DNA of 64,000 nt, taken from the NCBI RefSeq assembly GCF_026385475.1, contig NZ_JANIDW010000003.1:310001-374000 (forward strand), written 5' to 3'. Below are positions 19,002 to 27,770 of the stretch, piece after piece. The notes below the pieces were generated by a model. That model made no database searches. It worked only from the letters and a program-made list of their open reading frames with translations, and was not told where the DNA came from. Position 1 is the first letter of the stretch; each line of letters opens with the position of its first letter. The stretch comes from Bombella saccharophila. GTDB taxonomy: Bacteria; Pseudomonadota; Alphaproteobacteria; Acetobacterales; Acetobacteraceae. Both the position numbers and the translations under genes were made by a program.

Positions 19002-19008
19002 AACGAAG

Positions 19009-21471
19009 TTAGTTTCCGAAGGTACCAAGAGAATTGAACGTGACGCTGAAGCCAACGGTCACATTAGGACGCCGCCCGCCGATATAGGTGTTTTGACGTG
19101 ATGCGTAAATATTAAGGGTGAGACAGTCGTTAGAATAGCCGACTGTGCCCCCATTGGCCACAAATTGCTTACGGGCAATGCTGCGCCGGGTATAGTAGGC
19201 AAAGGAATATTCTCTCCACCGCCCGGTGACACCACCGCTAAGTTCGCTAACTTTGCCAAGGAAGGGGTTATTAACGCGAGAATGCTCCATGCGGCTCGTG
19301 CGCGGGGTGTAGTAATAGTAATAGGCTGTTCTGGGTTCATAAACATAGCCAGCCATAACGCGGAAGATGGGCAAGCCAGCAGAGACGAGCCCCTCACCAT
19401 AGTCAAAATGCTTGCTATAGGGATTAAAGCGCCCACGTGCCGTTACGTCAAAATAACGTGAAGGGGTCATTTGAATACGACCGACAGGGTCGGAGAAGGT
19501 GTGATTGACGCCAGAATACATCATATAAGCTGGCCCCCCACGGGTGGGATGCTGGATAAAGCTTTCCCCAATTAACATATCGATAGAGCGGCCATTCCAG
19601 CTCCAATTCTGATGTAAGCCAACATTGGCGCGTAAGCCACCATCAAGCCTGTCTGTTCCCATGTAACGGTTGAGGGAGAAAAGGGTCGCATCGGTAAATT
19701 CGTAAGCGAAGCTATCCTCATTAGGTAATTGCCGATGTAGGGCACTACCTGTATTGGGGGCGGCAATGAGCTGCACAATAGGCTCAAAAATTTGCGTAGC
19801 ATGGCCTTTAGCAAAGCTGCGGAGGAAAGGCCAGTTCATCTTTAATGCAAGGGTTGGTTGGACTTGCCCACTCACATGCGAGCCGGATTCCTCATAGAGA
19901 GGTTGTTCGTGCATACGTGTGGCATGATACACCATAGAATCAACACGGGCGGTTAGAACCCATTGCTGGCCCCAGTTATTGGTCCAAGGGCGGTCCCATT
20001 GGAGGGCGAGTTCCCCACGTTGGTCATTTGCACCGCGATCGCGTAGAATGACAAAATCGGTCGTATGGACTGTAAGACGCCCTCCAAGGGCATCTGGCTC
20101 TCCCTGGAAGTCGTACGTAAAGCGTGGAAGAGAATAAGGGAGTTCTTTATTATTAATAATACCTTGGTTAAGGCCTTGATAAATCTGCGTATCCAACCGC
20201 AGATAGGAGCCAACACCAAATCCTTCTAAATAGGCATTGGTATTGAGTGTGTCATTACCATAACCTGGGACGCTGTAATCGCGCATATAGTTAGCAGCTG
20301 TAGCGCGATTGGCATTAAACCCAACCCGCCAATGTGGCGAGAGGTTGAATTCCCCCTGGCTGGAAATATAGGCTTGGGCCCCATGTTCTTTCCCGCCATA
20401 GCTGCGCTCACCAAAGGCGTTATAGAATGGCTCGTTACGTAATGAATCGTAGGCTACACTACCGGTGAAATTTAAATAACCATTATTGAGTCGATTACGA
20501 TAATTGGCTGTTAATTGTGGCCCAGATTTTGTGCCTATGAGGGGTGTAAAGGTAGCGTCCTGATGGCCATCAATCACCCAGTAGTAAGGTACACTGAGTA
20601 CCGTACCAAGATAATGGTCATGAGGTCTAACATCAAAATTGAGCAACCCGCTATGGCGGTCCGAACTTGGATCGGTGATTGGTAAATATGGGAAATAAAA
20701 GACCGGGAAGCCTAGGATCCGTAACCATGCGTGGTTGAATTCAAGATTTTGGTTATCTTTATCCTGTGTAACATTGCGTGCAGTGAGGGACCAGATGGGT
20801 TGACGCTCAGGGTGCTGCGCACAAACAGGACAAGCTGTATAAACAGCGTTGGAAAAATCCGTTATTCGCCCATTACTACGTCGCATCCCACTGCTGGACA
20901 TTTTGACGTTGCCTTGCATACGTGCATAAGAGGCGGAGCTGACATCATCTTTCATCCCGTGGGAGAATTCTGCGCGGTCTGTATAGGCGATGGTGCCATC
21001 AGGTTGAGTAAGGGCGACGTGATGAAGTGCCGTGATCGTGCCAGCCGCACGGTCATAAATGACTTTATCGGCACGGAGGGCTTGGCCACCTTGCCAAATA
21101 CGGACATTGCCTTGCAGGACGAATAAACCGGTTTTATCGTAACTTTCATGGTCTGCTAGGTAGGTAACAGGCTCAGAGTTCGATACGCCCCCATTAGAGG
21201 AGAGGGCAGGTTGTTTCCCCGCAGGGAGGGGGTGGGCATTAGGTGGTGCCGTCCTCTTGCTAGGGGAGGCCGAGGCAGGAGATGTCCCTTCTTGAGAGGG
21301 CGGTTGTGTTGAATAAGGAGCTGGGGTTGCTAGAGCGGGAGCAACGTGGAGTATTGCCCCTAATGCACTCCCTGCAAGAGCTTGGCTAAGCAGTGACCGG
21401 GGCTTTCCAACACGTCGTGGCGCGGTACGCAACAGCCCAGCACGTAATGGAAAGTCAACAGACAGTGGCAT
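19009..21471 (-). CDS. lptD: LPS-assembly outer-membrane protein LptD
   Basis: LptD is the beta-barrel that, with LptE, inserts lipopolysaccharide into the outer leaflet. The 820-residue form starts at the ATG at 21471, which overlaps the lptG stop (TGATG). After an arginine-rich start and signal-like segment (SLLSQALAGSALGAILHVAP) comes a Pro/Ser-rich stretch, then the OstA jellyroll (about residues 130-260: VTYLADHESYDKTGLFVLQG, and YDRAAGTITALHHVALTQPD). The C-terminal barrel is rich in alternating aromatic strands and ends VGFSVTFNSLGTFGN. Cysteines in YTACPVCAQHPERQP could take part in disulfides. The neighbours lptG, lptF and surA serve the same pathway. Confidence 0.92.
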   Translation of the reverse strand: MPLSVDFPLRAGLLRTAPRRVGKPRSLLSQALAGSALGAILHVAPALATPAPYSTQPPSQEGTSPASASPSKRTAPPNAHPLPAGKQPALSSNGGVSNSEPVTYLADHESYDKTGLFVLQGNVRIWQGGQALRADKVIYDRAAGTITALHHVALTQPDGTIAYTDRAEFSHGMKDDVSSASYARMQGNVKMSSSGMRRSNGRITDFSNAVYTACPVCAQHPERQPIWSLTARNVTQDKDNQNLEFNHAWLRILGFPVFYFPYLPITDPSSDRHSGLLNFDVRPHDHYLGTVLSVPYYWVIDGHQDATFTPLIGTKSGPQLTANYRNRLNNGYLNFTGSVAYDSLRNEPFYNAFGERSYGGKEHGAQAYISSQGEFNLSPHWRVGFNANRATAANYMRDYSVPGYGNDTLNTNAYLEGFGVGSYLRLDTQIYQGLNQGIINNKELPYSLPRFTYDFQGEPDALGGRLTVHTTDFVILRDRGANDQRGELALQWDRPWTNNWGQQWVLTARVDSMVYHATRMHEQPLYEESGSHVSGQVQPTLALKMNWPFLRSFAKGHATQIFEPIVQLIAAPNTGSALHRQLPNEDSFAYEFTDATLFSLNRYMGTDRLDGGLRANVGLHQNWSWNGRSIDMLIGESFIQHPTRGGPAYMMYSGVNHTFSDPVGRIQMTPSRYFDVTARGRFNPYSKHFDYGEGLVSAGLPIFRVMAGYVYEPRTAYYYYYTPRTSRMEHSRVNNPFLGKVSELSGGVTGRWREYSFAYYTRRSIARKQFVANGGTVGYSNDCLTLNIYASRQNTYIGGRRPNVTVGFSVTFNSLGTFGN

Positions 21472-22592
21472 CAGCCATCCTCCAAATGCAACAACAAGGC
21501 CGCAGCGAGACACAATCCTATACCTGCTGGAGCCCAAGCAGCAGGTAACGGGGGTAATGCTCCAGACTTCCCCAATTGTTCGGCGATTTTAGAAACCGCA
21601 AACAAGGCAAAACCAGCTGTTACACCAATGCCGAGCATTCGCGCAATGCCACCACGCCCTGCCGGACGCATGGAAAAACCGGCCGCAACGAGCACCATAG
21701 TAACTGCAAGCATAGGAAGGGCTAAAAGCCCCTGGAAGTGGAGTTGATAGGGTATCGTAGAAAAACCGGAATGATGCAACAATTTAATGATATGAGGCAG
21801 GGCCCAAAGCGAGAGTGTATCGGCAGGGATAGCCCGCCGATTGAGGGTTTCTGGTGTAAAATCAGACGGTAAAGTAAGGTCATGCGGTGTATGAGGCATG
21901 CGCGTATTAGAGAGGGTAAGCGCGTTATGGACTCTCCAATACCCATGGGAGAGGGTGCCCTCTGGGGCTTCAATCCGCTCTAAAAGATTCATAGCGCGGT
22001 CTAGTCGGAAGATGGTTAACTGTTGCGCTATCAACACAGTATCTTGTTGGTGGAGTGTCCCGATATGGAAGATAATATCCCCCCCAAGGCCGGGAATATT
22101 ATCGCTACTGCGAAGCCATAAATCGGTAAAGAGCGTGCGTGGCTGGGGGTTAGGGCCTTGTAGCCACTGGGCCTCTAATGCGACAGCATGGCGGTAGCTT
22201 GCGGAGGATAGAGGCGACAAAGCAGCACTCATAAAGGCCCCCAAAAGGGCTGCACACAAGCTCGGGCTGAGGAGAAGTTGCCATACGGAGAGGCCAGCGG
22301 CACGGGTCACCACAAGCTCGGAGGAGCGCGCCAGGCGAGAGAAGCAGATCATCCCACCCAATAAAACGGCAAAGGGAAGGATGTAGAGGCTGTAATAAGG
22401 GATGTGAAGTGCGGCGATGTGTAGAACAGGTTGTATGCCTGCCTCGGGGTGGGCCGCGGCGCGGCGGAGGAGGTCGATAAAATCAAAGAGGGAAATGAGT
22501 CCGGTGAGGGCGCATAGGGTCAGTATTGTGGTGAGGGTAAATGCCCGCCCTACATAACGGGCTAATGTGGTGGAAAAACCAGTATGAACCAT
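21471..22592 (-). CDS. lptG: LPS export ABC transporter permease LptG
   Basis: LptG forms with LptF and LptB2 the inner-membrane pump that pulls LPS onto the Lpt bridge. The 373-residue protein has the family layout of six membrane helices around a periplasmic beta-jellyroll. The N-terminal helices are YVGRAFTLTTILTLCALTGL and the following LFDFIDLLRR, with the cytosolic coupling stretch ELVVTRAAGLSVWQLLLSP. The last helices carry MRPAGRGGIARMLGIGVTAG. It begins 8 bases after lptF and shares one base with lptD. Confidence 0.9.
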   Translation of the reverse strand: MVHTGFSTTLARYVGRAFTLTTILTLCALTGLISLFDFIDLLRRAAAHPEAGIQPVLHIAALHIPYYSLYILPFAVLLGGMICFSRLARSSELVVTRAAGLSVWQLLLSPSLCAALLGAFMSAALSPLSSASYRHAVALEAQWLQGPNPQPRTLFTDLWLRSSDNIPGLGGDIIFHIGTLHQQDTVLIAQQLTIFRLDRAMNLLERIEAPEGTLSHGYWRVHNALTLSNTRMPHTPHDLTLPSDFTPETLNRRAIPADTLSLWALPHIIKLLHHSGFSTIPYQLHFQGLLALPMLAVTMVLVAAGFSMRPAGRGGIARMLGIGVTAGFALFAVSKIAEQLGKSGALPPLPAAWAPAGIGLCLAAALLLHLEDG

Positions 22593-22600
22593 AAAATGCC

Positions 22601-23755
22601 CTACCTAGCCATGGAGGTGGATGGGGTTTTATGGCGTATACTCGCCCATAAGAGGCTTCCCCCGCCCATGAGGCTAGGGAGCAGAACCTCAGCCCATAAA
22701 AGAGGCACAAAAGCAGGATTTCCCTCTGCAAGATGTTTTAGGATGAGGGAGAGAATCATCAATAACACCACAATGAGGACAGCGAGCGTGGGGCGAAGGA
22801 ATGTCGCATGACGGCTGAAGCGGCTTTGTAAGACGCAGAGGAGGGCTATCATAGCATAAGAGAGGCAAGCGAGCGGGTTTGTCAGGCGCGTCCAACCCTC
22901 AATGAGCAATTTATTACGGTTATGGCGGGAGAGATTACCTTGTGGGGAAAAGAGAGCCGAGAGGGGAAGCTCTGCGACATCAGGGGCAAAGGTTTGATGA
23001 TGAGCAGACCCAATATCGACTGTTTCGAGCTGGAAATAAAGTGTGCTGATCTGGCCTGTATGGCGGTTTAGCGTATGGCGAGACCCATTATGAAGGACCA
23101 AGCGTAAAAGGTCGCCTTGTGGTGTGGTCAGGCCATCTTCAGCGAGAATAGTGACGGGATAAGCGGGGTTACGGTCATCCTCAATCATAATGCCGCCAAA
23201 GCTATCATCGCTGCGGCGTTCATGGATATATACGGTCATCCCCTTACTTACGGGGGTAAAGACGCCTTCCTCCAGCAAGAAAGCTGCTGCGCGATTGCGG
23301 ATTTCTAGCTCATAGCGGTGGAAGTGATGATAAGCGATCGGTGCGGCCCAAAGGCTAAGCCCGTACCCGGTGAGGCAGGCCAGCCCCGCCCCAATTAGTC
23401 CCGGCCGGGCGAGGCGGAGGGGGGAGAGGCCCATAGCCTGCAAGACGGTGAGTTCCCGGTCCCCTGCGAGCCGATGGTAGAACCATAAGGTGATAAGAAA
23501 TGTCGTGACGGGGAGAATGACACTGATGAAGGAAGGCACCATTAGGAGGGTGAGATGCAAAAAGGCGAGTAGGGAAAGCCCATGTTGCACCACCATACCG
23601 ATAAAATGGAGCGATTGTGTTAGCCAGATTAAAGCTGTGGCCCCGCCCGTGAGGGCAATAAGCCCCATGAGGAGATGATGGAGGATGTAGCGGTCCAACA
23701 ACGCTAAGGATGTAACATGGCGAAATAGGGGGGGTGGAGTGTGCTGTAGGGCCAT
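22601..23755 (-). CDS. lptF: LPS export ABC transporter permease LptF
   Basis: The 384-residue partner permease has the same topology as LptG: N-terminal helices (LLDRYILHHLLMGLIALTGG, then IPLPVTTFL-like VILPVTTFLITLWFYHRL), the coupling helix DRELTVLQAMGLSPLRLARP, a periplasmic jellyroll (residues 130-250) and three C-terminal helices. The order lptF-lptG-lptD-surA-rsmA on one strand suggests a single transcript for LPS transport and outer-membrane assembly. It starts 3 bases after the tsaC stop. Confidence 0.9.
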   Translation of the reverse strand: MALQHTPPPLFRHVTSLALLDRYILHHLLMGLIALTGGATALIWLTQSLHFIGMVVQHGLSLLAFLHLTLLMVPSFISVILPVTTFLITLWFYHRLAGDRELTVLQAMGLSPLRLARPGLIGAGLACLTGYGLSLWAAPIAYHHFHRYELEIRNRAAAFLLEEGVFTPVSKGMTVYIHERRSDDSFGGIMIEDDRNPAYPVTILAEDGLTTPQGDLLRLVLHNGSRHTLNRHTGQISTLYFQLETVDIGSAHHQTFAPDVAELPLSALFSPQGNLSRHNRNKLLIEGWTRLTNPLACLSYAMIALLCVLQSRFSRHATFLRPTLAVLIVVLLMILSLILKHLAEGNPAFVPLLWAEVLLPSLMGGGSLLWASIRHKTPSTSMAR

Positions 23756-23758
23756 GTT

Positions 23759-24781
23759 TTAGGCAGGGCGCGGGGCCGCAGCACGTTTAAGCCTATCCTG
23801 TAAAGCACGGCCTAACCCATCATGCGGCAGGGGGGCCACAGCGATGGCCGTGAGGTTATGGCGTGCAGCAGAACGATCTATCTGCCGTAAGGCTGCAAAG
23901 AGACGGTGAGCAGCTTCTTCCACATTACCTTCTAGGCTGAGATTGACGTTAAGAGCTGGGACGGCTCCCGTGGCTATACAGTTGCCAAAGGTAAGAAAGG
24001 CCTCACCCGGGAAGAGATGTGTCGCATTTAGGCGGACTGGTAAAGAGGGGGCATAATGGGACGCCGCTTGCCCCGGCGCGTTGGGCTGGCTGTGCGCGCT
24101 CATATGGTCCGCTACGTTAATTGGGCCACAAAGGCCCTCCAACGCTTCTAAGGTGATGCCACCGGGACGGCGGAGGATGGGTTGTGTGCCGGTAAGGTCC
24201 AACACGGTGCTTTCTACCCCTACAGCGCAAGGGCCAGTATCCAAAACAGCATCAATCTGGCCATCCAGCTCTTCCAAAACATGCGATGCTTGGGAAGGGC
24301 TCACTCTACCAGAGCGATTGGCAGAGGGTGCAGCGATGGGCTGCCCAACATGCTGGAGTAGCTCCTCCACCGCACGGCCTTTAGGAACACGAATGGCTAG
24401 AGTCTTTAATCCCGCTGTGGCAGCAGGGCAGATGCGGCTTTCTGCATGGCGGGGGAGGATGAGGGTTAGCGGGCCGGGCCAGAAGGCTTTGGCGAGTGAG
24501 CGAGCCATTTCATAAAGAGGGGCTGTCTCATCAATCTCTGCAAATGCGGCATCAGCAGTGGCAAAATGGCAGATAAGCGGGTTAGAGCTTGGCCTGCCCT
24601 TGGCTTGAAAGATGCGTTCCACCGTATGAGGGGAGGTCGCAAGCCCACCCAGCCCATAGACGGTCTCCGTCCCGAAGGCGACAAGCCCCCCTTGTTGTAA
24701 CAAGCGGGCAGCACGGCGGATGCCGTCATAATCATGGTCGAGCCGTTCTGTCGTGTGGGAGGGTGCGTGAGGCATAGGCAT
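23759..24781 (-). CDS. tsaC: Threonylcarbamoyl-AMP synthase (Sua5/YrdC family)
   Basis: The enzyme makes threonylcarbamoyl-AMP from threonine, bicarbonate and ATP for the t6A modification of ANN-decoding tRNAs. The YrdC domain (residues 20-210) has the hallmarks GGLVAFGTETVYGLGG, IFQAKGRPSSNPL, FWPGPLTLILP and APSANRSGRVSPS. A C-terminal Sua5 domain of about 120 residues follows (PGQAASHYAPSLPVRLNATH onward), so this is the long Sua5 type. I use the ATG at 24781 (MPMPHAPSHTT); the frame is open further upstream but there overlaps cysQ and lacks conserved sequence. Confidence 0.92.
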   Translation of the reverse strand: MPMPHAPSHTTERLDHDYDGIRRAARLLQQGGLVAFGTETVYGLGGLATSPHTVERIFQAKGRPSSNPLICHFATADAAFAEIDETAPLYEMARSLAKAFWPGPLTLILPRHAESRICPAATAGLKTLAIRVPKGRAVEELLQHVGQPIAAPSANRSGRVSPSQASHVLEELDGQIDAVLDTGPCAVGVESTVLDLTGTQPILRRPGGITLEALEGLCGPINVADHMSAHSQPNAPGQAASHYAPSLPVRLNATHLFPGEAFLTFGNCIATGAVPALNVNLSLEGNVEEAAHRLFAALRQIDRSAARHNLTAIAVAPLPHDGLGRALQDRLKRAAAPRPA

Positions 24782-24816
24782 AATATGTGGTACCAAGATG
24801 TAAGAAAGGGCGGGGA

Positions 24817-25608
24817 TTAATGTGGGGTATAGCCTGTACAGAAGAAGGGTGGGTTCAACCATCCTTTCTTCCCATAACGGAGGGGTTGGCCTGTTTCATC
24901 CAATAAATGACCGCCCGCAGCTTCTAAAATCGCGTGCGGGGCAGCGGTGTCCCATTCCATCGTAGGGCCAAACCGGGGGTAGAAATCCGCTTTCCCCTCG
25001 GCAATATGGATGATTTTTGCCGCAGAGCCTAACCGTGTGATGCAGTGAATGTGACGGCCATCCGACCATTTCCGCAATAGGTCTTCTGATGTGTGGTGGG
25101 AGGAGGCCATAACGCGTAAGCCTTCTTTCCCCACTGGGGCCGTCCTGATGGGGTGGCGTTGCTTTCCAATAAGTTGAAAAGCCCCTAAGCCTCTGCCCCC
25201 ACCGTAAATCCCATATTGAGCAGGCAGGGCAACCGCCCCAAGAATGGGCTGATGGTCGCGAATCAACCCGATATTGATGGTAAAATCATGGCCCCCAGCG
25301 GCAAATCCGCGCGTGCCATCTAGCGGGTCTATCAACCAATAGCTGTTGCCTGGTTGGATATGGATGCCTGCTGCATGTTCTTCTTCAGCAATAGCGGGGA
25401 TGGTGGGGCAGGCATCCCGCAATCGTTTGAGAATATGCGCCTCGGAGGCTTTATCAGCCTCTGTTACAGGGGAGGAATCCTCTTTTATGTCTGTCTGAAA
25501 GCCACGTGCGCGGACATCACGCACAATCGCGGCGGCTTCGCTAATCACTTCTAGGGCGAGGTTTAAAAGGTCACAATCTTGCGGGACAGGGGCGGAGGAA
25601 GCGTTCAT
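24817..25608 (-). CDS. cysQ: 3'(2'),5'-bisphosphate nucleotidase, CysQ family
   Basis: CysQ hydrolyses adenosine 3',5'-bisphosphate, a by-product of sulfate assimilation and carrier-protein synthesis. The 263-residue protein belongs to the inositol monophosphatase fold with metal-binding motifs EDSSPVTEADKASE, AIAEEEHA and WLIDPLDGTRGFAAGG; the C-terminal motif is FGPTMEWDTAAPHAILEAAG. It could also act on inositol phosphates, though the TRGF signature fits CysQ. It is the first gene of the minus-strand run leading through tsaC into the lpt genes. Confidence 0.88.
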   Translation of the reverse strand: MNASSAPVPQDCDLLNLALEVISEAAAIVRDVRARGFQTDIKEDSSPVTEADKASEAHILKRLRDACPTIPAIAEEEHAAGIHIQPGNSYWLIDPLDGTRGFAAGGHDFTINIGLIRDHQPILGAVALPAQYGIYGGGRGLGAFQLIGKQRHPIRTAPVGKEGLRVMASSHHTSEDLLRKWSDGRHIHCITRLGSAAKIIHIAEGKADFYPRFGPTMEWDTAAPHAILEAAGGHLLDETGQPLRYGKKGWLNPPFFCTGYTPH

Positions 25609-25740
25609 GTGGGTGATAGTAACGTATTATTGGTCATTCGTCACTTCTCCTCTTCTCTGATATAAGGGGGGAACAAAGGCCTTTCTCCTGATTTATGCAG
25701 GGCGTGGGGGGCTAGTTTTCAAAGATAATGATGTAGGGCC

Positions 25741-27255
25741 ATGATGTTTGATATTTCCTTCACTACAGAGCGCCAAGGGCAGGATAAAGCCGGTCTTTCT
25801 GCGTTGTTATTGTGCCATGGGGCAGAGTTTACCAAGGGCGCGTTATTTCAGCATTATGATAAGATGTTAGGCGGGGCTTTAGCGCGGGCGGCCTCTTTGC
25901 GGGCATTTGCGGGGAAGGTGGGGGAGAGTGTTAGCCTCATCGCCCCAGAAGACTCGATAGCGCAATTCCATCTCATCGGTTGTGCCCCGTGTGATGATGA
26001 GCCTCAAACAACAGCGCAGGCGATGCAGTTGGCAGGCGGCAATGCGCTGCGTCTTTTAGCCCATAGTAAAATTAAAGCGGATAAGGCCAGCTTGTTGGTC
26101 GAGGCGGAGCAAGCCCCTCTTGCTGCGGAGCTTGCTTTAGGAGCCCGTTTGGGGGGCTATCGGTTTGACCGTTACAAAACAGTGAGCCAAAAATCGCAAA
26201 GCCTTAAGGTACTTCACATCGTTGTGCCCTCCACAGGGGCGATAAAGGAGCTTGAGGCACGTTGGGCCGAGCTGGAAGGCTTAGGGGACAGTGTGTTCCT
26301 TACGCGTGACCTCGTTAATGAGCCTGCAAATCGTTTAACGCCGGCTGTGTTTAAGGACCGGATTCAGGAGCTCTCCGCCCTTGGTTTGGAGATTGAAGTG
26401 CTGGACCGCGCGCAGATGGAAGCCCTCGGCTTTGGGGCTTTGCTGGGTGTAGCACAAGGCAGTGAGCAACCGCCCTTTACGGTGATTATGCGCTATCAGG
26501 GGGCCGCTAAAGCAGAGACGGCACCGCTGGCTTTTATCGGTAAGGGCGTGACATTTGATTCTGGCGGTATTTCCATCAAGCCCGCAGCGGGGATGGATGA
26601 GATGAAGATGGATATGGGCGGGGCTGCTGCCGTTGTGGGTGTGATGAGCGCATTAGCCCGCCGTAAGGCCGCAGTGAATGCCATTGGGGTTGTTGGGCTG
26701 GTGGAGAATATGCTCTCCGGTGCGGCGCAACGTCCGGGTGATATTGTTAAAAGCCATAGTGGCCAGACCATTGAGGTGTTGAACACGGATGCAGAAGGCC
26801 GCCTTGTTTTAGCAGACCTCCTCTCTTATACGCGCCAAACTTATAAGCCTGCGCTGATGGTGAATCTCGCGACCCTAACCGGGGCCATCGTTGTAGCGTT
26901 GGGGAATGATATTGCCGGCTTATTTAGCAATAACGACCAGCTTGCTCAGGCTTTAACAAAAGCAGGGGATGAAACAGGAGAGGCTTTATGGCGTATGCCG
27001 ATGGGGCCTGCTTATAACCGGCGTATTGATTCCGACATTGCCGATATGAAGAATATCGGTGGCCGGCCGGGTAGCTCTAGCTTGGCAGCGGAGTTCCTCA
27101 AACGCTTTGTCGGTGAGACTCCTTGGGCGCATCTGGATATTGCCGGTACGGCATGGGCTGAAAAAGCAACAGCCTTAACCCCTAAGGGGGCGAGCGGCTT
27201 TGGGGTGCGTCTGTTGGACCGTTTTGTTCAGCTTTACAGCGATACAGCGTCATAA
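25741..27255 (+). CDS. pepA: Leucyl aminopeptidase (M17 family, PepA)
   Basis: PepA is a hexameric cytosolic metallo-aminopeptidase that trims N-terminal residues from peptides; in some bacteria it also binds DNA. The 504-residue protein has the variable N domain (residues 1-170) and the catalytic M17 domain. Metal and catalytic residues lie in IGKGVTFDSGGISIKP, MKMDMGGAAAVVG and the signature NTDAEGRLVLADLL. The order pepA-holC is common in proteobacteria. Fifteen bases separate it from holC, and the hydrogenase-like genes follow without a gap, so this may be the promoter-proximal gene of a long transcript. Confidence 0.95.
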   Translation: MMFDISFTTERQGQDKAGLSALLLCHGAEFTKGALFQHYDKMLGGALARAASLRAFAGKVGESVSLIAPEDSIAQFHLIGCAPCDDEPQTTAQAMQLAGGNALRLLAHSKIKADKASLLVEAEQAPLAAELALGARLGGYRFDRYKTVSQKSQSLKVLHIVVPSTGAIKELEARWAELEGLGDSVFLTRDLVNEPANRLTPAVFKDRIQELSALGLEIEVLDRAQMEALGFGALLGVAQGSEQPPFTVIMRYQGAAKAETAPLAFIGKGVTFDSGGISIKPAAGMDEMKMDMGGAAAVVGVMSALARRKAAVNAIGVVGLVENMLSGAAQRPGDIVKSHSGQTIEVLNTDAEGRLVLADLLSYTRQTYKPALMVNLATLTGAIVVALGNDIAGLFSNNDQLAQALTKAGDETGEALWRMPMGPAYNRRIDSDIADMKNIGGRPGSSSLAAEFLKRFVGETPWAHLDIAGTAWAEKATALTPKGASGFGVRLLDRFVQLYSDTAS

Positions 27256-27270
27256 GGTAAGGGACGCGTT

Positions 27271-27762
27271 ATGGAGCATCAGGCGGAGGGGATGGGTGAG
27301 AGCGCACCGTCAGAGCGTGCGATGGTCGGGTTCTACCACCTTACCCGCACCACTTTGGAGGAAGCCTTACCCGCTTTGTTGGAGCGCACCTTAGAGAGCG
27401 GGGCGCGGGCGGTTGTGCGCTGTGAGGATGCCGCTCAGGTTAAGGCCTTGGATGAAGTGTTATGGAAAGTCCCTCCCTTGATGTGGCTCCCGCATGGTTA
27501 TGCAAAAACAGGCCAGGCACATCGCCAACCCATCTGGCTTACAGAGTCTGACGAGCGACCGAATGAAGGGACGTTCCTTTTTCGGCTCAACGGGGCGTGG
27601 GATGGCGATTTGGTGGGTTTTCAACGTGTGTTCGACCTCTTTGATGGGCGTGATGAGCAAGCGGTTCAGCAAGCACGCCAGCGGTGGAAAAGCCTGAAAC
27701 AAGCCGGTTACGGCATGACCTATTGGCAGCAGCAGGCCAAAGGTTGGGCGAAGAAGGGGTAG
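27271..27762 (+). CDS. holC: DNA polymerase III chi subunit
   Basis: Chi links the clamp-loader complex to single-strand binding protein. The 163-residue protein contains the chi-family start MVGFYHLTRTTLEEALPAL, the central CEDAAQVKALDEVLW, and the tail FQRVFDLFDGRDEQAVQQAR followed by RWKSLKQAGYGMTYWQQ. The ATG at 27271 is preceded by AAGGTAAGGGA and gives a 17-residue extension; the conserved start would be the ATG at 27322, which lacks a good ribosome-binding site. It ends 8 bases before the membrane cluster. Confidence 0.88.
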   Translation: MEHQAEGMGESAPSERAMVGFYHLTRTTLEEALPALLERTLESGARAVVRCEDAAQVKALDEVLWKVPPLMWLPHGYAKTGQAHRQPIWLTESDERPNEGTFLFRLNGAWDGDLVGFQRVFDLFDGRDEQAVQQARQRWKSLKQAGYGMTYWQQQAKGWAKKG

Positions 27763-27770
27763 AATAGTCT